Assembly: GCA_022577435.1 (NCBI GenBank)
Contig: JAKOON010000007.1
Coordinates: 13,541,426 to 13,605,425 of the forward strand
From: Embiotoca jacksoni
Taxonomy: Eukaryota > Chordata > Actinopteri > Embiotocidae
Direction: 5' to 3'
DNA: 64,000 nt
A model generated the notes under the pieces. The model had not been told where the DNA came from. It did not search any database and saw only the letters and a list, made by a program, of their open reading frames with translations. Position numbers and translations under genes: made by a program. Shown piece after piece: positions 25,601 to 37,560 of the stretch. Numbering within the stretch: position 1 is the stretch's first letter; each line of letters opens with the position of its first letter.

Positions 25601-27467
25601 CGACATGTACATGGTGAAGGAGCTTTTCTTCTGTACTGATTCGCAGCTACAGTATGTGACTGCAACTGAACCAGGCAGCAGAGACAGATCAGCAGCAAAA
25701 AGGCAAGGCTCCCTCTGTTTTCCTAAGATCATAATCACCTCATGTTGGCTGACCCACTCAAAGCCCAACACCAAAATAAACAGAACTGTATATTTTGATA
25801 TAGAAGTGAGGAGACAGAAAATTCAGTTTTTAAGAATTACATTTTTTTTTTGGTATGTTTCTTCTACTTGCGCGATGAGTCAGATGAGTGATGAAGTTCA
25901 TAAAGCTGTGAACCAAATCACAGAGATGGTCTGATTTATTCAAAGTAAACTAATGCGTTTGAATATAAATATTTGGAGAAACAGATGAAATCTTGATATA
26001 TACAACACAATAACTACTTGTGGCTTAGTGGATTACATCATTTTTGTGTACAATGTAATTGTAGTATGTGATGTTCAATTGTCCCTGTTAATTCCAGCGC
26101 CATCAAAATCTAGCAAACCAGGAATGTGTTGGATTGCACACTATCCGCTATCTGCAGGCTCACTTCACAGACAGACTGCATATCAGACATCAAAGACAAC
26201 TGCCATGGAGGGGCCTGAGCCAGTGGCAACTCTGTAAGCTGATCTCATGTCCAGGACCCTGCGAGATGTACAGTATGCAGCTAATATGTTCAAACAGTAA
26301 AACAAATGGACCCAGTAACAGGTATTGATTGCAGTTCAGGAATGTGTTCCCCTTTATCAATGGCATGAAAGACAAAGTTGTGGGTACCATAAACACCCCA
26401 TTACATAACCCTTGCGTTTCATTTGAAGCAGGGAAATGCCAGGGTCAATTTCGCAGACACTCGGATCACCTTTATCACTTTTACACTGCTGAGTGCTTCC
26501 GTCCATCTGTGCCCCTTTTCCTGCTCTCTACGCCCCTGTGCTGCCATCGGGTCAGTCACCATCCCTTTGTCTTCACCCACCCCCGTCTACATCTAACATG
26601 AGTATATCAGCTTTTTTTTTCTCACTCATTATTTTCTTTCCCTCTCCTCAAACCTAATCGTCCCCTCCTTCCCTTGCCCTCTTCCTCTCTCCCTCACTCT
26701 CTTGTCATGACATCGGCCTGTGACACATGTGGGAAACTTCTGCGGGGCCCCTCCTTCAGACAGGACACTGATATACTGAGAGTGCTGGGTGAAGCGGCTA
26801 TTTTTGGAACTTGTAAATATGAGAACTTCCTTTCCTAAAGTATATAATCCCAGAGGATTGGAAACAACAAGAAGCAACACAGAGGCAAAAATCCAGCGTA
26901 TCGCTTCTCGTGTAGCTTCATCTTCTCTTTGTGTTTGAATCAGTGATGAGACCTGAACTAATGGCCACCATCTTGTATAGCTACAAGTATAATTCTCACA
27001 AACAATTTAGAGGGCATGCTGTGGCTCTCGTTTAACAGCTGCCTTTATCAGCAATTGTTCTTCTGTCTGTGCAACAGCATTTTAAAGTTCTTCTATGTGT
27101 TAGGCTGCAGTTTTCTGAGGGACTCGCAGTTCTAAGGACACCCAAACCTTCTCCTCTTTTTGATAGTGGGGAGACAAGGCAAGAAGCAAAACAGGGAGGA
27201 AACAATATTAAATTGGAACGTCAGGGGAGGAAGCAGAGATTGCGATAAAGGAGATCTGGAGCCTGCGGGCTGCATTTAAGCTGGAAACTGTCCAGGCCGT
27301 GTCAGATGAGTGACTCTGAGCTGCTATTCTCCAGTTAATGGAAGATGGAGTCCGATTTTCTTGCACTGTGCTGCAAACCGTATGATAGGGCAGGGTTTGG
27401 GTAAACTACATTACAACCAAGAGGAATAATGAGAACTATGGCAACTAATAAGAAAATCAACTCCTAA

Positions 27468-27507
<40 letters not shown>

Positions 27508-30500
27508 TTAATGCTAATAGTTATTATGATAATAATAATGATAATATATTTTGTAAATATCAGCCACAGAAAAGGGCCCAACCTGTTCATAAAAAATGTA
27601 GGACAACTGCTTTGACGCTTGCAGACAGACTCCCCATCAATACAGATAATTAACAGATGATGTATTACTGATAAAATGATAATGTGCCTCATTCTCTATC
27701 TCTTTTATCTCTCTCTCTCCTTCTCTATTTCTCTCTCGCTCACTCACTCACACACACACAGAGTCGGGCAGTCTTAAATAATTAAGCTGGTGCTGAATGT
27801 TTAACTGCCTCCTCTCGTGCCACCCAAGAGCTTCAAATGACCAGGGTTGCACACGCAGGATTCATCCTTAATTTACTTTCCATATATTCAGATGTCCATT
27901 ACAGATCAGTGTTCAACATGACACAAACTAAACATAGATGGGATCTGAAAACAACGGAGGAAAATATACTGCTTCCTTCAAAACGCTGCTCACATAGTGG
28001 CTTAATACATGTGTGGCAAACAACACCAATACAGAGCATTACTCCTCAAAGAGAGGCCCTCCTTACTGTCCAGCCTTCAAATATAGGAACAGACCTCACG
28101 CAACAACACATAAACAACTACTTCCACTACACCACAGAGTCAACATGCCTTAATAATGCTGTGCTGAATGGTGTTTACATTTTGGACAATGGATGTTGAA
28201 ATAGAAACAATTTTTATGCAGTGACCTAATGCAGGGAAATAAAATGATGAAGAAGAATGATGCTTAGCTTGGCTACAATAGTCCAATGAACTCATCCTTT
28301 CACTTGCCAAGGCACATATAGTGTACGGCTGAGCCATCTGATGGCCTTTCCCGAAATTGTGATCTAAATATGACAAAGTGGCGCCACCTAGTGACGTATA
28401 TTTGGTACACGTACGAAAACCATGACCTCCTCCCTCTGCCATCATAACACCAGTGCAACTAGGTTTCATTTAAATCTGTGTGGCTAAAATGCCCTTGAGT
28501 GAATCAAGGTCTGAAAAGAGACTTCTCCCTGAGGAGTATTATCACGTTACGTAAAGTGTGTCGTCTTTGGAGTTTTATCATGAGTTGTTTAGGATCACAA
28601 AGTGGCATGGTGTGAGCCCTTTACACGGTATTAAAAATAAAATAGAGGTCTTTTTCTACACCCCACCACTTCTTGTTTTCACTTCTGAATTGGTGACCTA
28701 ACTCCAGTGAAAGACAAGCACAAGCTATTATGAGCAAGCACAACAATGTAGACATATAGAGACATAAATAAACAGAGGAAAAAGGAAGAGGCAGATCGTA
28801 AGTTTGAAAATATACTCAGTTTGTATGTTTTCTTTTCTTCTGCATTACTTTGGTTCTGGTTTAGTCACTTCCTCATCTATTCTCACAACCATTTTATTTT
28901 TCTCATCACCCCACAGGGGTCTGGGAAAGCTATGACATGGCCTCTGTGAACCTCTTTCAGCCACATGGGGCTCAATACAGCAACGTATGAGCGGCAGGCA
29001 TTTCCTGTTTGTTTAAAACAATAAATAACAAAGTTTAATCCAATTAAAATGTGGTAAGTTTGCTGGACTGGGATCAGATATTTTACCAGTAAAATGGACC
29101 TCCACAAATGTACCAATTGTTCAGTGTGAGAGCAGCAGCAATAAGATGTGTAATATTAGAAACAAAAAAGAATCTGACCTTATGCAGCAAGACCCATAAT
29201 GAAGGCATACAGGGGTTGAAATATTCATCAATCTGTGACAGCTATAAGCTATATATTAGTTTGTTCATAAGAATCTGAAAAGGGTCAGGGAATCATTATA
29301 TTGATGTAACTTATTTTTAGTTATTTTTATGAGGTCAAATGAAACATATGTTATTTGTATCTTATTTCATGCTATGAATCATGTTAACTGTGCTGTTTCT
29401 AGTGCCCCTCTGATGGCTAGCTAGTCTAGAGTTTACTTAATACACCCTTAGACTAGAGAACTGAGAAAATTATTTATGAGTAATGACAGGCTTGAATATT
29501 AGACATTCAAGTCCAAAAGAAAATAGGTGCTCTTAGACAAAAAATAAAATGGTTTACCTGTACTGCATTTCAGTTTCTTTTCTTTTTTGGAAAGAGGCAA
29601 AAAGCACAAACCAGGGGGAATGTGCAGGTTTGAAGACTGGTTACTTCCCATGGTGCTTCCTGTAGAAAACGTTTCCACTTAAAGTAAACTAAATAACGTC
29701 TACTTATTAGTAGACAGATGAGGGTTTACTCTGGTAGTCGAGTCTCTTGTAGTTGTTGGTGAGTGTCTGGTTTTCTGTAACTGGGTTATTTTGGAAATAA
29801 AGTCGAATCCCGCCTGAAATTTGAAGGTGTGTAAACATGTGCACGTGGCTATTGTTATCTCTTTATTTTGTCCAATAAAATCCAACCTGAGATGAGATGG
29901 ATGTAATGTGAGAAAGGTGGGTGCGTGTGGGTTTTTTTTTTTTTATGTGCGCGGGGTTAATGTACAACAGGGACCGTTAAATATAACACACGTCTGAAAA
30001 AGAAGTGGTGCGACTTCTGTTGCGGTCCACAATGCCGTTTCTAAACAGGTCAAGTGGGCGTGGACGGTGAAACGCCTGTCCTTGAGAGGGGAGCGCGAAT
30101 CGGAGGCGCTCATGTTTGTCGGGGCAAAAGAGCTTCAACATTCAGTTCTATCAAAACGGGGGCAAATGAGGATAAAGCAGATTAAATAGTTTGAACAAAC
30201 TCAGGTTCATACGTACCCTATTTCCTTTGACAACTTTTTAAATAGACAGCTGCCGCTTGGCAGGATATGGGAAATGGAGTTAATTCAGTCTTTTGGCATG
30301 TGAAAGCAGGAAAAGTATAAAATTAATGACGGCTGTATCAGCACAATCTAGGCTACAATTTTAAGTGGGCTGTCATGTAGGTCTAGTCAATTTAGCTGGT
30401 CATGGTGCAGCTAATTTGTTTTATTATTGCCTAGATATGGCTACTAGTTTAATAATGAAGCATCTTATTATGGTTTGATTGTTTGAAAAAGTTATATGTA

Positions 30501-30583
30501 TGGCTTGGCTATAGTCCAAGTACATGTAACCTAAGATTAAAGGTTTCCCTCCAAAAAGCACTGAAGTGATAGAATCTCACTTA
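25600..30583. other. Intergenic, no gene seen
   Basis: It holds the AAT microsatellite and CT/CA-rich simple sequence at 27690-27765. A GCGCCACCTAGTG motif at 28381-28393 is typical of dispersed fish repeats. Nothing coding was recognised. Confidence 0.6.
27469..27550. repeat. (AAT)n microsatellite
   Basis: A run of AAT units for about 40 bases, then interrupted TAATAATGATAATAT. Simple sequence, probably polymorphic. Confidence 0.95.
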
Positions 30584-30783
30584 CAGTGAAAGAAATAATT
30601 ATTTGATCCCTTGCTGATTTTGTAAGTTTTCCCACTGACAAAGAAATGAACAGTCTATAATTGTAATGTTAGGTTTATTTAACAGCGAGAGACAGAATAT
30701 AAAAAACAAAATCTAGAAAATCACATCATATAAAAGTTATAAATGGATTTGTATTTGATTGTGTGAAATAAGGATTTGATCCT
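30584..30783 (+). repeat. Left terminal inverted repeat of the Tc1-like element
   Basis: About 200 bp, complementary with scattered mismatches to 32010-32220. The outer direct repeat is ATAATTATTTGATCC at about 30594. The inner one is AAATAAGGATTTGATCC at about 30767-30783. Confidence 0.88.
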
Positions 30784-30858
30784 CTACCATCCAGTAAGAA
30801 TTCTGGCCCCCACAGACGGGTTAGATTAGTCCTCTCGCTTTAAGAAAGTAATCCGAAT

Positions 30859-30954
30859 CTCAACTCATTACCTGTATAAAAGACACCTGTCTCAACTCAT
30901 TACCAGTATAGAAGACACCTGTCTCAACTCATTACCTGTATAAAAGACACCTGT
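30859..30954 (+). repeat. Three tandem copies of a 32-bp unit inside the transposon
   Basis: The unit CAACTCATTACCTGTATAAA plus AGACACCTGTCT starts at 30861, 30893 and 30925, period 32. The middle copy differs by a few bases (ACCAGTATAGAAG). It sits just upstream of the transposase start, each unit carrying a TATAAA-like core. Confidence 0.9.
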
Positions 30955-30991
30955 CCACAGAATCAATCAATCAGATTCCAACCTCTCCACC

Positions 30992-31993
30992 ATGGGCAAG
31001 ACCAAAGAGCTGTCTGAGGATGTCAGGGACAAGATTGCAGACCTGCACAAAGCTGGAATGTGCTACAAGACCATCGGCAAGCAGCTCGGTGAGGAGGAGA
31101 CAACTGTGGAGAAAAATGAAAGAAAAACAAAATGACCATCAATCGCCCTCGGTCTGGGACTCCCCGCGAGACCTCACCTCGTGGGGTATCGATGATCATG
31201 AGAAAGGTGAGGGATCGGCCCAGAACAACACGGGAGGAACTTGTTAATGATCTCCAGACAGCTGGGACCACAGTCACCAAGAAAACCATTGGTAACACAC
31301 TACGCCGTAATGGATTAAAATCCTGCAGCGCTGCAAGGTCCCTCTGCTCAAGAAGGCACATGTACAGGCCCGTCTGAAGTTTGTCAATGAACACCTGAAT
31401 GATTCAGAGAAGGCTTGGGAGAAGGTGATGTGGTCAGATGAGACCAAAATCCAGCTCTTTGCCATCAACTCGACTCGCAGCATTTGGAGGAAGAGAAATG
31501 TTGACTATAAACCCAAGAACACCGTCAAGCATGGAGGTGGAAACATTAAGCTTTGGGGGTGTTTCTCTGCTAAGGGGACTGGACAACTTCACCGCATCGA
31601 GGGGACGATGGACGGGGCCATGTACCATGAAATCTTGGGAGACAACCTTCTTCCTTCAGCCAGGACACTGAAAATGGGTCGTGGACGGGTCTTCCAGCAC
31701 GACAATGACCCAAAACATACGGCCAAGGCAACAAAGGAGCGGCTCAAGAAGAAGCACATTAAGGTCATGGAGTAGCTTAGCCAGGCTCCGGACCTTAATC
31801 CCATAGAAAATCTGTGGAGGGAGCTGAAGCTTTGAGTTGCCAAGCGACAGCCTCGAAACCTTAAGGATTTGGAGAGGATCTGCAAAGTGGAGTGAACAAA
31901 ATCGCTCCTGAGATGTGTTCAAACCTGGTGACCAACTACAAGAAACGTCTGACCTCTGTGCTCGCCAACAACGGTTTCTCCACCAAGTACTGA
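30992..31993 (+). pseudogene. Broken Tc1-family transposase
   Basis: Remnant of a DDE (DD34E) transposase. The start MGKTKELSEDVRDKI and the helix-turn-helix YKTIGKQLG are intact, but TGA occurs at 31133-31135 after a small apparent deletion. Reading then continues in a second frame (RPRTTREELVNDLQTAG, TKKTIGNTLRRNG) until about 31377 and in a third from about 31380. That third frame has the first catalytic Asp in MWSDETKI and the second in QHDNDPKHTA. TAG at 31773 replaces an expected Trp before the PDLNPIENLW block with the third catalytic Glu. TGA at 31833 replaces an expected Arg, with further stops beyond. At least two frameshifts and several nonsense changes make it non-functional. The three frames align with the usual family order. 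Confidence 0.92.
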
Positions 31994-32009
31994 GTCATGT
32001 TTTGCTAGT

Positions 32010-32220
32010 GGATCAAATAGTTATTTCACACAATCAAATGCAAATCAATTTATAACTTTTATATGATGAGATTTTCTCTCTCTTTTTAAAAAAAAAAAAA
32101 TATATATATTCTGTCTCACTGTTAAATAAACCTATCATAACAATTATAGACCGTTCATTCCTATGTCAGTGGGCAAACTTACAAAATAGGCAAAGGATCA
32201 AATAATTATTTCCTTCACTG
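32010..32220 (-). repeat. Right terminal inverted repeat of the Tc1-like element
   Basis: About 210 bp. The inner direct repeat begins GGATCAAATAGTTATTTCAC and the outer one is GGATCAAATAATTATTTCC. A poly(A)/TA insertion-like stretch at about 32088-32110 makes this arm slightly longer than the left one. Confidence 0.88.
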
Positions 32221-32270
32221 TAATTATGTTTCCACTGCTGTGCATGCCGGGTCACTGACCATTCTTACTC

Positions 32271-32309
32271 GATGTTACGAATAACATTGTTAATGTTATT
32301 CGTAACATC
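32271..32309. repeat. Perfect 18-bp inverted repeat (hairpin)
   Basis: GATGTTACGAATAACATT and its exact complement at 32292-32309 are separated by only GTT. It lies 50 bp beyond the Tc1 right end. No poly-T tract follows. Function unknown. Confidence 0.9.
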
Positions 32310-32310
32310 T

Positions 32311-33288
32311 GTGCTTTTCCTACTCTGCAGGTAAAAACTGTTGTTTAAATGAGTCACTCAGCAGATTATAAATCCCCCCCCCCCAAGCACGCAAACACAA
32401 AATTGACTTGGTTTTTATATATCAGTCACAGCTGATAAATAACAATGGCTCTGTTCCAGTGTCTCTGAGAACTACTATTTAGTCTACATACAGCATGGGG
32501 CTTTTACATTATCTGCATTTGAAGTGGAATGATTATTTATTTTCTGTTATTTCAAACTAAATGTATCAATATTGCAGTACAAAAAAAAGTTTATCATTAA
32601 CTTTAAAGTATACAGATAGCTCAAGCGGTCACATTTCCCTCTACGCTGGCTGAAGCCTCTTGTTAGCAGTGTTAGGCTACTTATTAACAGTAATGGTCAA
32701 AAGTCAAGAGTTTGAATGAAAATTGCTCAATAGCGGTCCACAGTATCTCTCTCTCTTAACTAGCTCACTTCAGCACTTTTCATCTATTTGGACTTGGGGG
32801 GTATGTTTTAAATTTTAAGTCAGAATATATATGGCTGGTGTGAAAACAGACTAGCAGAAGGTCTCATCAATGTAATCTCCTCAGTCAGACTCGTGAAAAG
32901 CAGGTCTGTTTGACACTTGGCTGCTGATTTTTCTGCACCCACATGGATCGTTTAACAACCTCTTCAGTGCCAAGAGCCACTTTAAGAACTGGACCACTTC
33001 AACGTATGATCATGTGGGGCGATTAAGTCAAGAAAGAGAAAGTCTAACGCCTAAATGCTTCAAATGCTATAGGGAACCATCATTTATGCATGCTGTAGAT
33101 CTGCATTCTATTCATTCCCTTTACAGACTACACTTCTTATTGATGAAAACATACAGTACCTTCCATAAGATGGCGCTCACTCCCAATGAAATCAGAAGAA
33201 GACATCCTCCGAATCCGGCTAGATGGCAAGCCCTTCTGAGCCTTGTGTTTAACACATTTTTGATCAACTCACCTGAGCTGCCATGCAA
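32311..33288. other. Intergenic, no gene seen
   Basis: AT-rich flank right of the transposon with a C9 run at about 32376. The plus-strand frame around 33014-33427 looks incidental (it overlaps a dispersed-repeat-like AAGATGGCGCTC motif). Confidence 0.5.
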
Positions 33289-33556
33289 TTATACAATATT
33301 AATTTTCATGGAGTCTATAATGTCTTCTAAGGACCCTCTTTTTGTGATTTCTCCTATAATCTGGTTAATGATTGTGAGCCATACCATGCTCATCAAAGTG
33401 GGCCGGTACTCAGCACTCAGGACCTGAACCTTTACATTTCCCTCTTTGGTGCACTTGGTGACTTTTTCCTTCTTTTCAAGCTGCTGGTACTCTTTTCTGC
33501 CCTCTCCATATCTGATACTTATTCTTTCCACTTCAAGCACTGGTGGTGGGTCGTCA
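33289..33556 (-). other. Unidentified exon-like open block, minus strand
   Basis: On the minus strand a good acceptor (TACCTCTTATTCAG) precedes 33556. An 88-codon open stretch follows, starting DDPPPVLEVERISIRYGE and ending KINIV with TAA at 33289-33291. The sequence is rich in Glu/Lys, codon choice looks protein-like (few rare or low-complexity codons), and a short hydrophobic patch LMSMVWLTIINQII lies mid-way. I do not recognise a family. No convincing upstream exon was found on this strand before dusp1. It could be a terminal exon of an unannotated gene, a relic of a mobile or duplicated gene, or a chance frame. Confidence 0.25.
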
Positions 33557-35623
33557 CTGAATAAGAGGTAAACATTGTAATGTCACCAGAAAGTAATGTA
33601 ATAAAATATAATAATGGCAATGTTGACACATGGCTGAAAAATACAAGATAGGCTATATAAGGAATGATTACAAAACATATAACCTAAAAGTGATCAAATC
33701 TTAATTTAGAGGATGTGCTGTCCTGACAATACACATATTACACACTTTTGCTTGTGTCTGAACCTTCATGGGACTGAGTCATTACTTATACAAGAGCAAA
33801 ATCACCTCTCAGGACAAGAATGGAAATATTTTGCTCAACATTTGAGCAAAAAACATCATTCAGCTTGTGACTGCGAATGCTGTATCTTCACTTGACTGAA
33901 AGCCCATAAAGCCCCCCCAAAAACACATCAAAATGAAATGAATAGTGATCTTTGTAATATATTTTTTTTTTCATAAAAAGAACAAACAGCTGTGGTAATG
34001 TTCCAAGTAGCGCAACACCATATGAGCTATCTTCATTTTTCAGTCATGTGGGATCCGCTGCAATTTGTAAGCCTGCCTTTGTATGTGTATGGACCAAAGA
34101 GGATCAGGTTTTAGACTCAGGAAGTCCCATGCTTACCCAGGGCCCCCAGCTTTCTAAAGCATGATTTCTGCGTTTAGTATTTCAGTATTACTTCAGCACA
34201 GAGACAGAGACAAGTGATCCTTTCCATTTCTTAGTTTGTTGTGGTCATTACTGTTAGCAATCTGTGCCTGCTGGTCGCAACACTCTCTTCTTAATTATTA
34301 AATCTTGACAAAGGGCCAAAACATAACTACAAATATAAGATGTCTTATCAGTCAAACACATCCGCCAGCAGCTTTGTGATTTATGTCTGCACAGTATGTA
34401 TGTCTCTTTGGGTGTGACATCATCGACCCAGAGTACAGTCAGTAGAAGGCAGGATGCCAGACATTCCTTGAATACTCCACACAGGATCTCACTTCTGCTT
34501 GTGAACACAACTCTGCACCTCCAGAGAGTGGAAAAATACAGGCTCTGTTCAGAGTCTTTGGGGTGAATGAGGCTCTGAAAGACTGATAGATGTCTTTTCC
34601 TCGCTGTTATTCAAATATATGATGAGTTTTTACAATTGTAAGAAATTAAAAGTTGTTATTTGTGCAGGCTTGGCTTATGTTTTAACCTGGAAACATACAA
34701 AGGCTCAGCAGTGCTTTCTTATCTGGAAACAAACATAATGGAAGATGGTTCACAGTGCACACCTTTAGAGCCGACACAGTCCCTCTCCCACCATCATCTC
34801 ACATTTCAGACAGGATTGTTAAAGGAAGGGGAGCCCTGCTGGCAAGGAAAAGGCACTTCACTGCTGCCATACATAATGTCCTGACATTCCTTGAGCAGGT
34901 CTTTGCTAATCATGTCACAGATCTGGCCTTATCTCTGCCCCTTTCACACAACAGCTGCTTGTCTGCCTTCCTTTGCAGACTTTTTCGTAAAGCAGTGCAC
35001 TGGGACGTCATGGGAAATGCACTGCAACTTAAAACACTAATCTCTGTCATTCTGCCCTGCCTGTTCTTTATGTACAAAGAACCTACAACATTCATCTTTT
35101 ATGCTGCTCTTGGTTTTGACACATTGGCCTCCATGAGTTGTGGCTCAACAGAATGGGCCCGTGTGTGTGTCGATCTAAAGATTAGAGAAACCTAATGCAA
35201 TTCTTCAGTTGCTTCAGCGACAGCATGTCACGGAGGTCTCCCTGTCCCTCTCACAATCCTCTTACCAGTTTACTGCAGGTGTGTAACCTGCCATGACATC
35301 AATGTGTGGACTAAATCTTCTCTCTCAATGTGTGTTAGAGGCTTAATCCAGTTTCAAGGTAGAATGGCATGTGAGAGTTCTAATTACTCAGCAGCCTCAA
35401 GTAATCAGACTGAGAGACACATTCACACATTAGAACCCCTCACACTTAAAATCAGGTTAAATTATGTAAATTTGTAATCTCTAATATTAATAGTGAGATA
35501 TGTCAGGGTGTAGTGTGTCATGTTCCCGAAGATACATAATGGTGGTTTGATAAAGTATAATTTTTATCAGAGAATTGGTGTGTTGCATTTCTGAGCTACG
35601 ACGTTTCCTCAGATGTTTGACAT

Positions 35624-35700
35624 CTACTACTACTACTACAGCTAGTGCTTTTACTACTACTGCACTACGACTTCTGCTGCTGCTGCTGTTACTACTACTA
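35624..35700. repeat. CTA/CTG-rich simple repeat
   Basis: Alternating blocks of CTA and CTG trinucleotides (TACTACTACTAC, GCTGCTGCTGCTG, TACTACTACTA) with short interruptions. Confidence 0.85.
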
Positions 35701-35705
35701 TTACC

Positions 35706-35790
35706 ACCAATAATAATAGCTTTATTTTATCCCACTCTTTTTAAAGCAAGTTACAAAGCGCTTTACAAAAGATACAACCGGGCAGGATGT
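35706..35790 (+). repeat. Possible LINE 3'-tail fragment
   Basis: AATAATAGCTTTATTTTATC followed by CAAGTTACAAAGCGCTTTAC resembles the common fish repeat end containing 'acaaagcgctttacaa'. Short and degenerate. Confidence 0.45.
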
Positions 35791-37406
35791 TGACTCCAAA
35801 GAAAAGTACAGCGATGACTCTTAATATACTGTATCAACTTACTCTGTGTTTCAGCAGAAAAAACAACAACATGGGCGTCCCAGTGGAGTCCTCATAATGT
35901 ACTAATGCAACCGTTTTCTCCTTCACGTGTTGAGATGTTTCATCAACAATGTGAGCTCCTGTTATTGGCCTTTTTCACATCTGACATTCAGACTTTTCAG
36001 GGTTTACATAAAGCACTACTGTTACTAATAGCATTAGTAATTATGCAGTATGTAGAATACCAGAACCGTAAAACTGAAACAGCTGAATGGATTTAAGTCA
36101 ATAATTTTATTTCATACTGTGACATGTGGGGTCAGAAACAAAAAGAGGGATTCGAGCTTACTTATCAGGCAGCCATAACAGTGAACCAAAAAAGACTGAA
36201 GGGTGAATTACCTATGCTGATGTTCCTCATCAAGGTGTTGTACAGTATGTACAGACCCACTCTTATTATATAATGTGTCCTGTCATCACAGTGTAAGTCT
36301 CAGTAAAATTACTTGAAACTTTGTTAATGGACTATGGAGCTTACAGGCTGGTTATCTTCTGACTTTTGATCACTGCAATTCATTTTTTGTATGAATTCAC
36401 CAGATGACTGCAACCTACATAGAAACCACAGGATCTGAGATTGGTCTGTCTGAGCTACTGTGTTATTATATGTTTCGTATACATGTTTTTGTCTGATTGA
36501 ATACGACAACATGGAGCAGGGTGGCAAAAAAAAAAAAGACCTATTGTTGTCCTTTTCAGTATTGCAAGACAATGTGTGCATTGTGATCAAGCGAAGCCAT
36601 CTGTAGAAAAATCTGTAAAGCTTCTGGCCACAATTGATATCACTCTCCATGACAAAGGGAAAAGACAGTATAACAAAATCCTCTCTGCTAACTAATGTGC
36701 AACATTTCCCAATAACAGAGAAGTAGAATCAGGCATTGAATGGTGCAATAAAGGGCAAACTTAAAGGTCCATATGACAGAGTAGATTTTCCTTTGAGTTA
36801 CAGAATTGAGTGTCAAAATGCCCCTCTCATTCATTAAAAGAGTGTGTGTATTACACATATATGGTGTGGAAGAGCCATGAAGCACCACAGAACACTAACA
36901 ACTCCCACAAATTTGATCTGCACTGAATGCTGTAAAAAGGGTGGGTGGGATTTGGTCTCTTTCTGTCCCGGCAGCAGCATCTGACACATTATGTAACCTT
37001 TGTTTTCTTATGATTGTGTTAATTAAAATTACTTTGAAGTTGAGTCAGAGCTCAGTTGCTAAATGAAGGAGCCAATTGACAACTGAGTGAAACTGACAAA
37101 TGACGTTATAGTCTGTCTTTGTCTGGCTGATGCTGACTGAAAATTTGAGGAAGCGAAAAGAAAGGCAGGATTCAACATAGCAGAAGCAAACGGAAGATAG
37201 TTTAAACCTTTATTTTCTTAAATCAGTGAAGGTTAATAGTCTTGCTTCAGGATCCCGGCAAAATTTTGAACGGCCTTGCACATTTGGATCGTTTCTAACA
37301 TACCCCTTTCAAATCACAATGCTTTGATGTCTCTGACCTGCCAATTGACGAGGTGCTTTTTCTTCCACAGCAGCATCAGATCATAAAAGATGCCTAACGA
37401 CTTACA

Positions 37407-37407
<1 letters not shown>

Positions 37408-37452
<45 letters not shown>

Positions 37453-37499
37453 CTACCCGCCTTTGTGTCTTTTTAGATTTCCTGTTGTAAGGCGGGTAG

Positions 37500-37558
<59 letters not shown>
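37408..37558. repeat. Perfect fold-back built on (AC)n / (GT)n
   Basis: The left arm is about 21-22 AC units running into AGTCTACCCGCCTT (ends 37463). The right arm begins AAGGCGGGTAGACT at 37489 and continues as about 28 GT units to 37558. The loop is 25 nt. The arms are exactly complementary over about 56 bp, including 13-14 non-microsatellite bases at the loop side. Confidence 0.93.

Positions 37559-37560
<2 letters not shown>

Larger units (their letters stand above)
30584..32220 (+). mobile_element. Tc1/mariner-like DNA transposon, complete ends, inactive
   Basis: A 1637-bp element flanked on both sides by TA (30582-30583 and 32221-32222), the Tc1/mariner target duplication. It starts CAGTGAAAGAAATAATTATT and ends as the near-complement, finishing CCTTCACTG. 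The terminal inverted repeats are about 200-210 bp. Each carries an outer and an inner copy of a TTTGATCC-containing direct repeat, the IR/DR arrangement of fish Tc1 elements. It encodes a transposase remnant disrupted by stops and frameshifts. It is a defective copy, though the ends may still be recognisable to a trans-acting transposase. Confidence 0.95.

Noticed and set aside
31425..31775. Apparently intact 116-codon transposase fragment
   Set aside because: Only the middle of a Tc1 transposase. The upstream and downstream parts are in other frames or after stops, so the element was called a pseudogene.
32271..32309. Rho-independent terminator or microRNA precursor
   Set aside because: Bacterial terminators are irrelevant here, there is no T tract, and the 3-nt loop with an 18-bp stem is too small for a microRNA hairpin.
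33014..33427. 137-codon plus-strand frame overlapping the exon-like block
   Set aside because: It reads through a dispersed-repeat motif and has no protein character. The opposite strand is the better candidate.
34755..35195. 146-codon open frame on the plus strand
   Set aside because: Begins at a GTG, not ATG. No domain recognised and it looks incidental.
37381..37560. CRISPR-like or regulatory array suspicion for the repeated tracts
   Set aside because: Dinucleotide repeats in mirror orientation without spacers. The genome is vertebrate.
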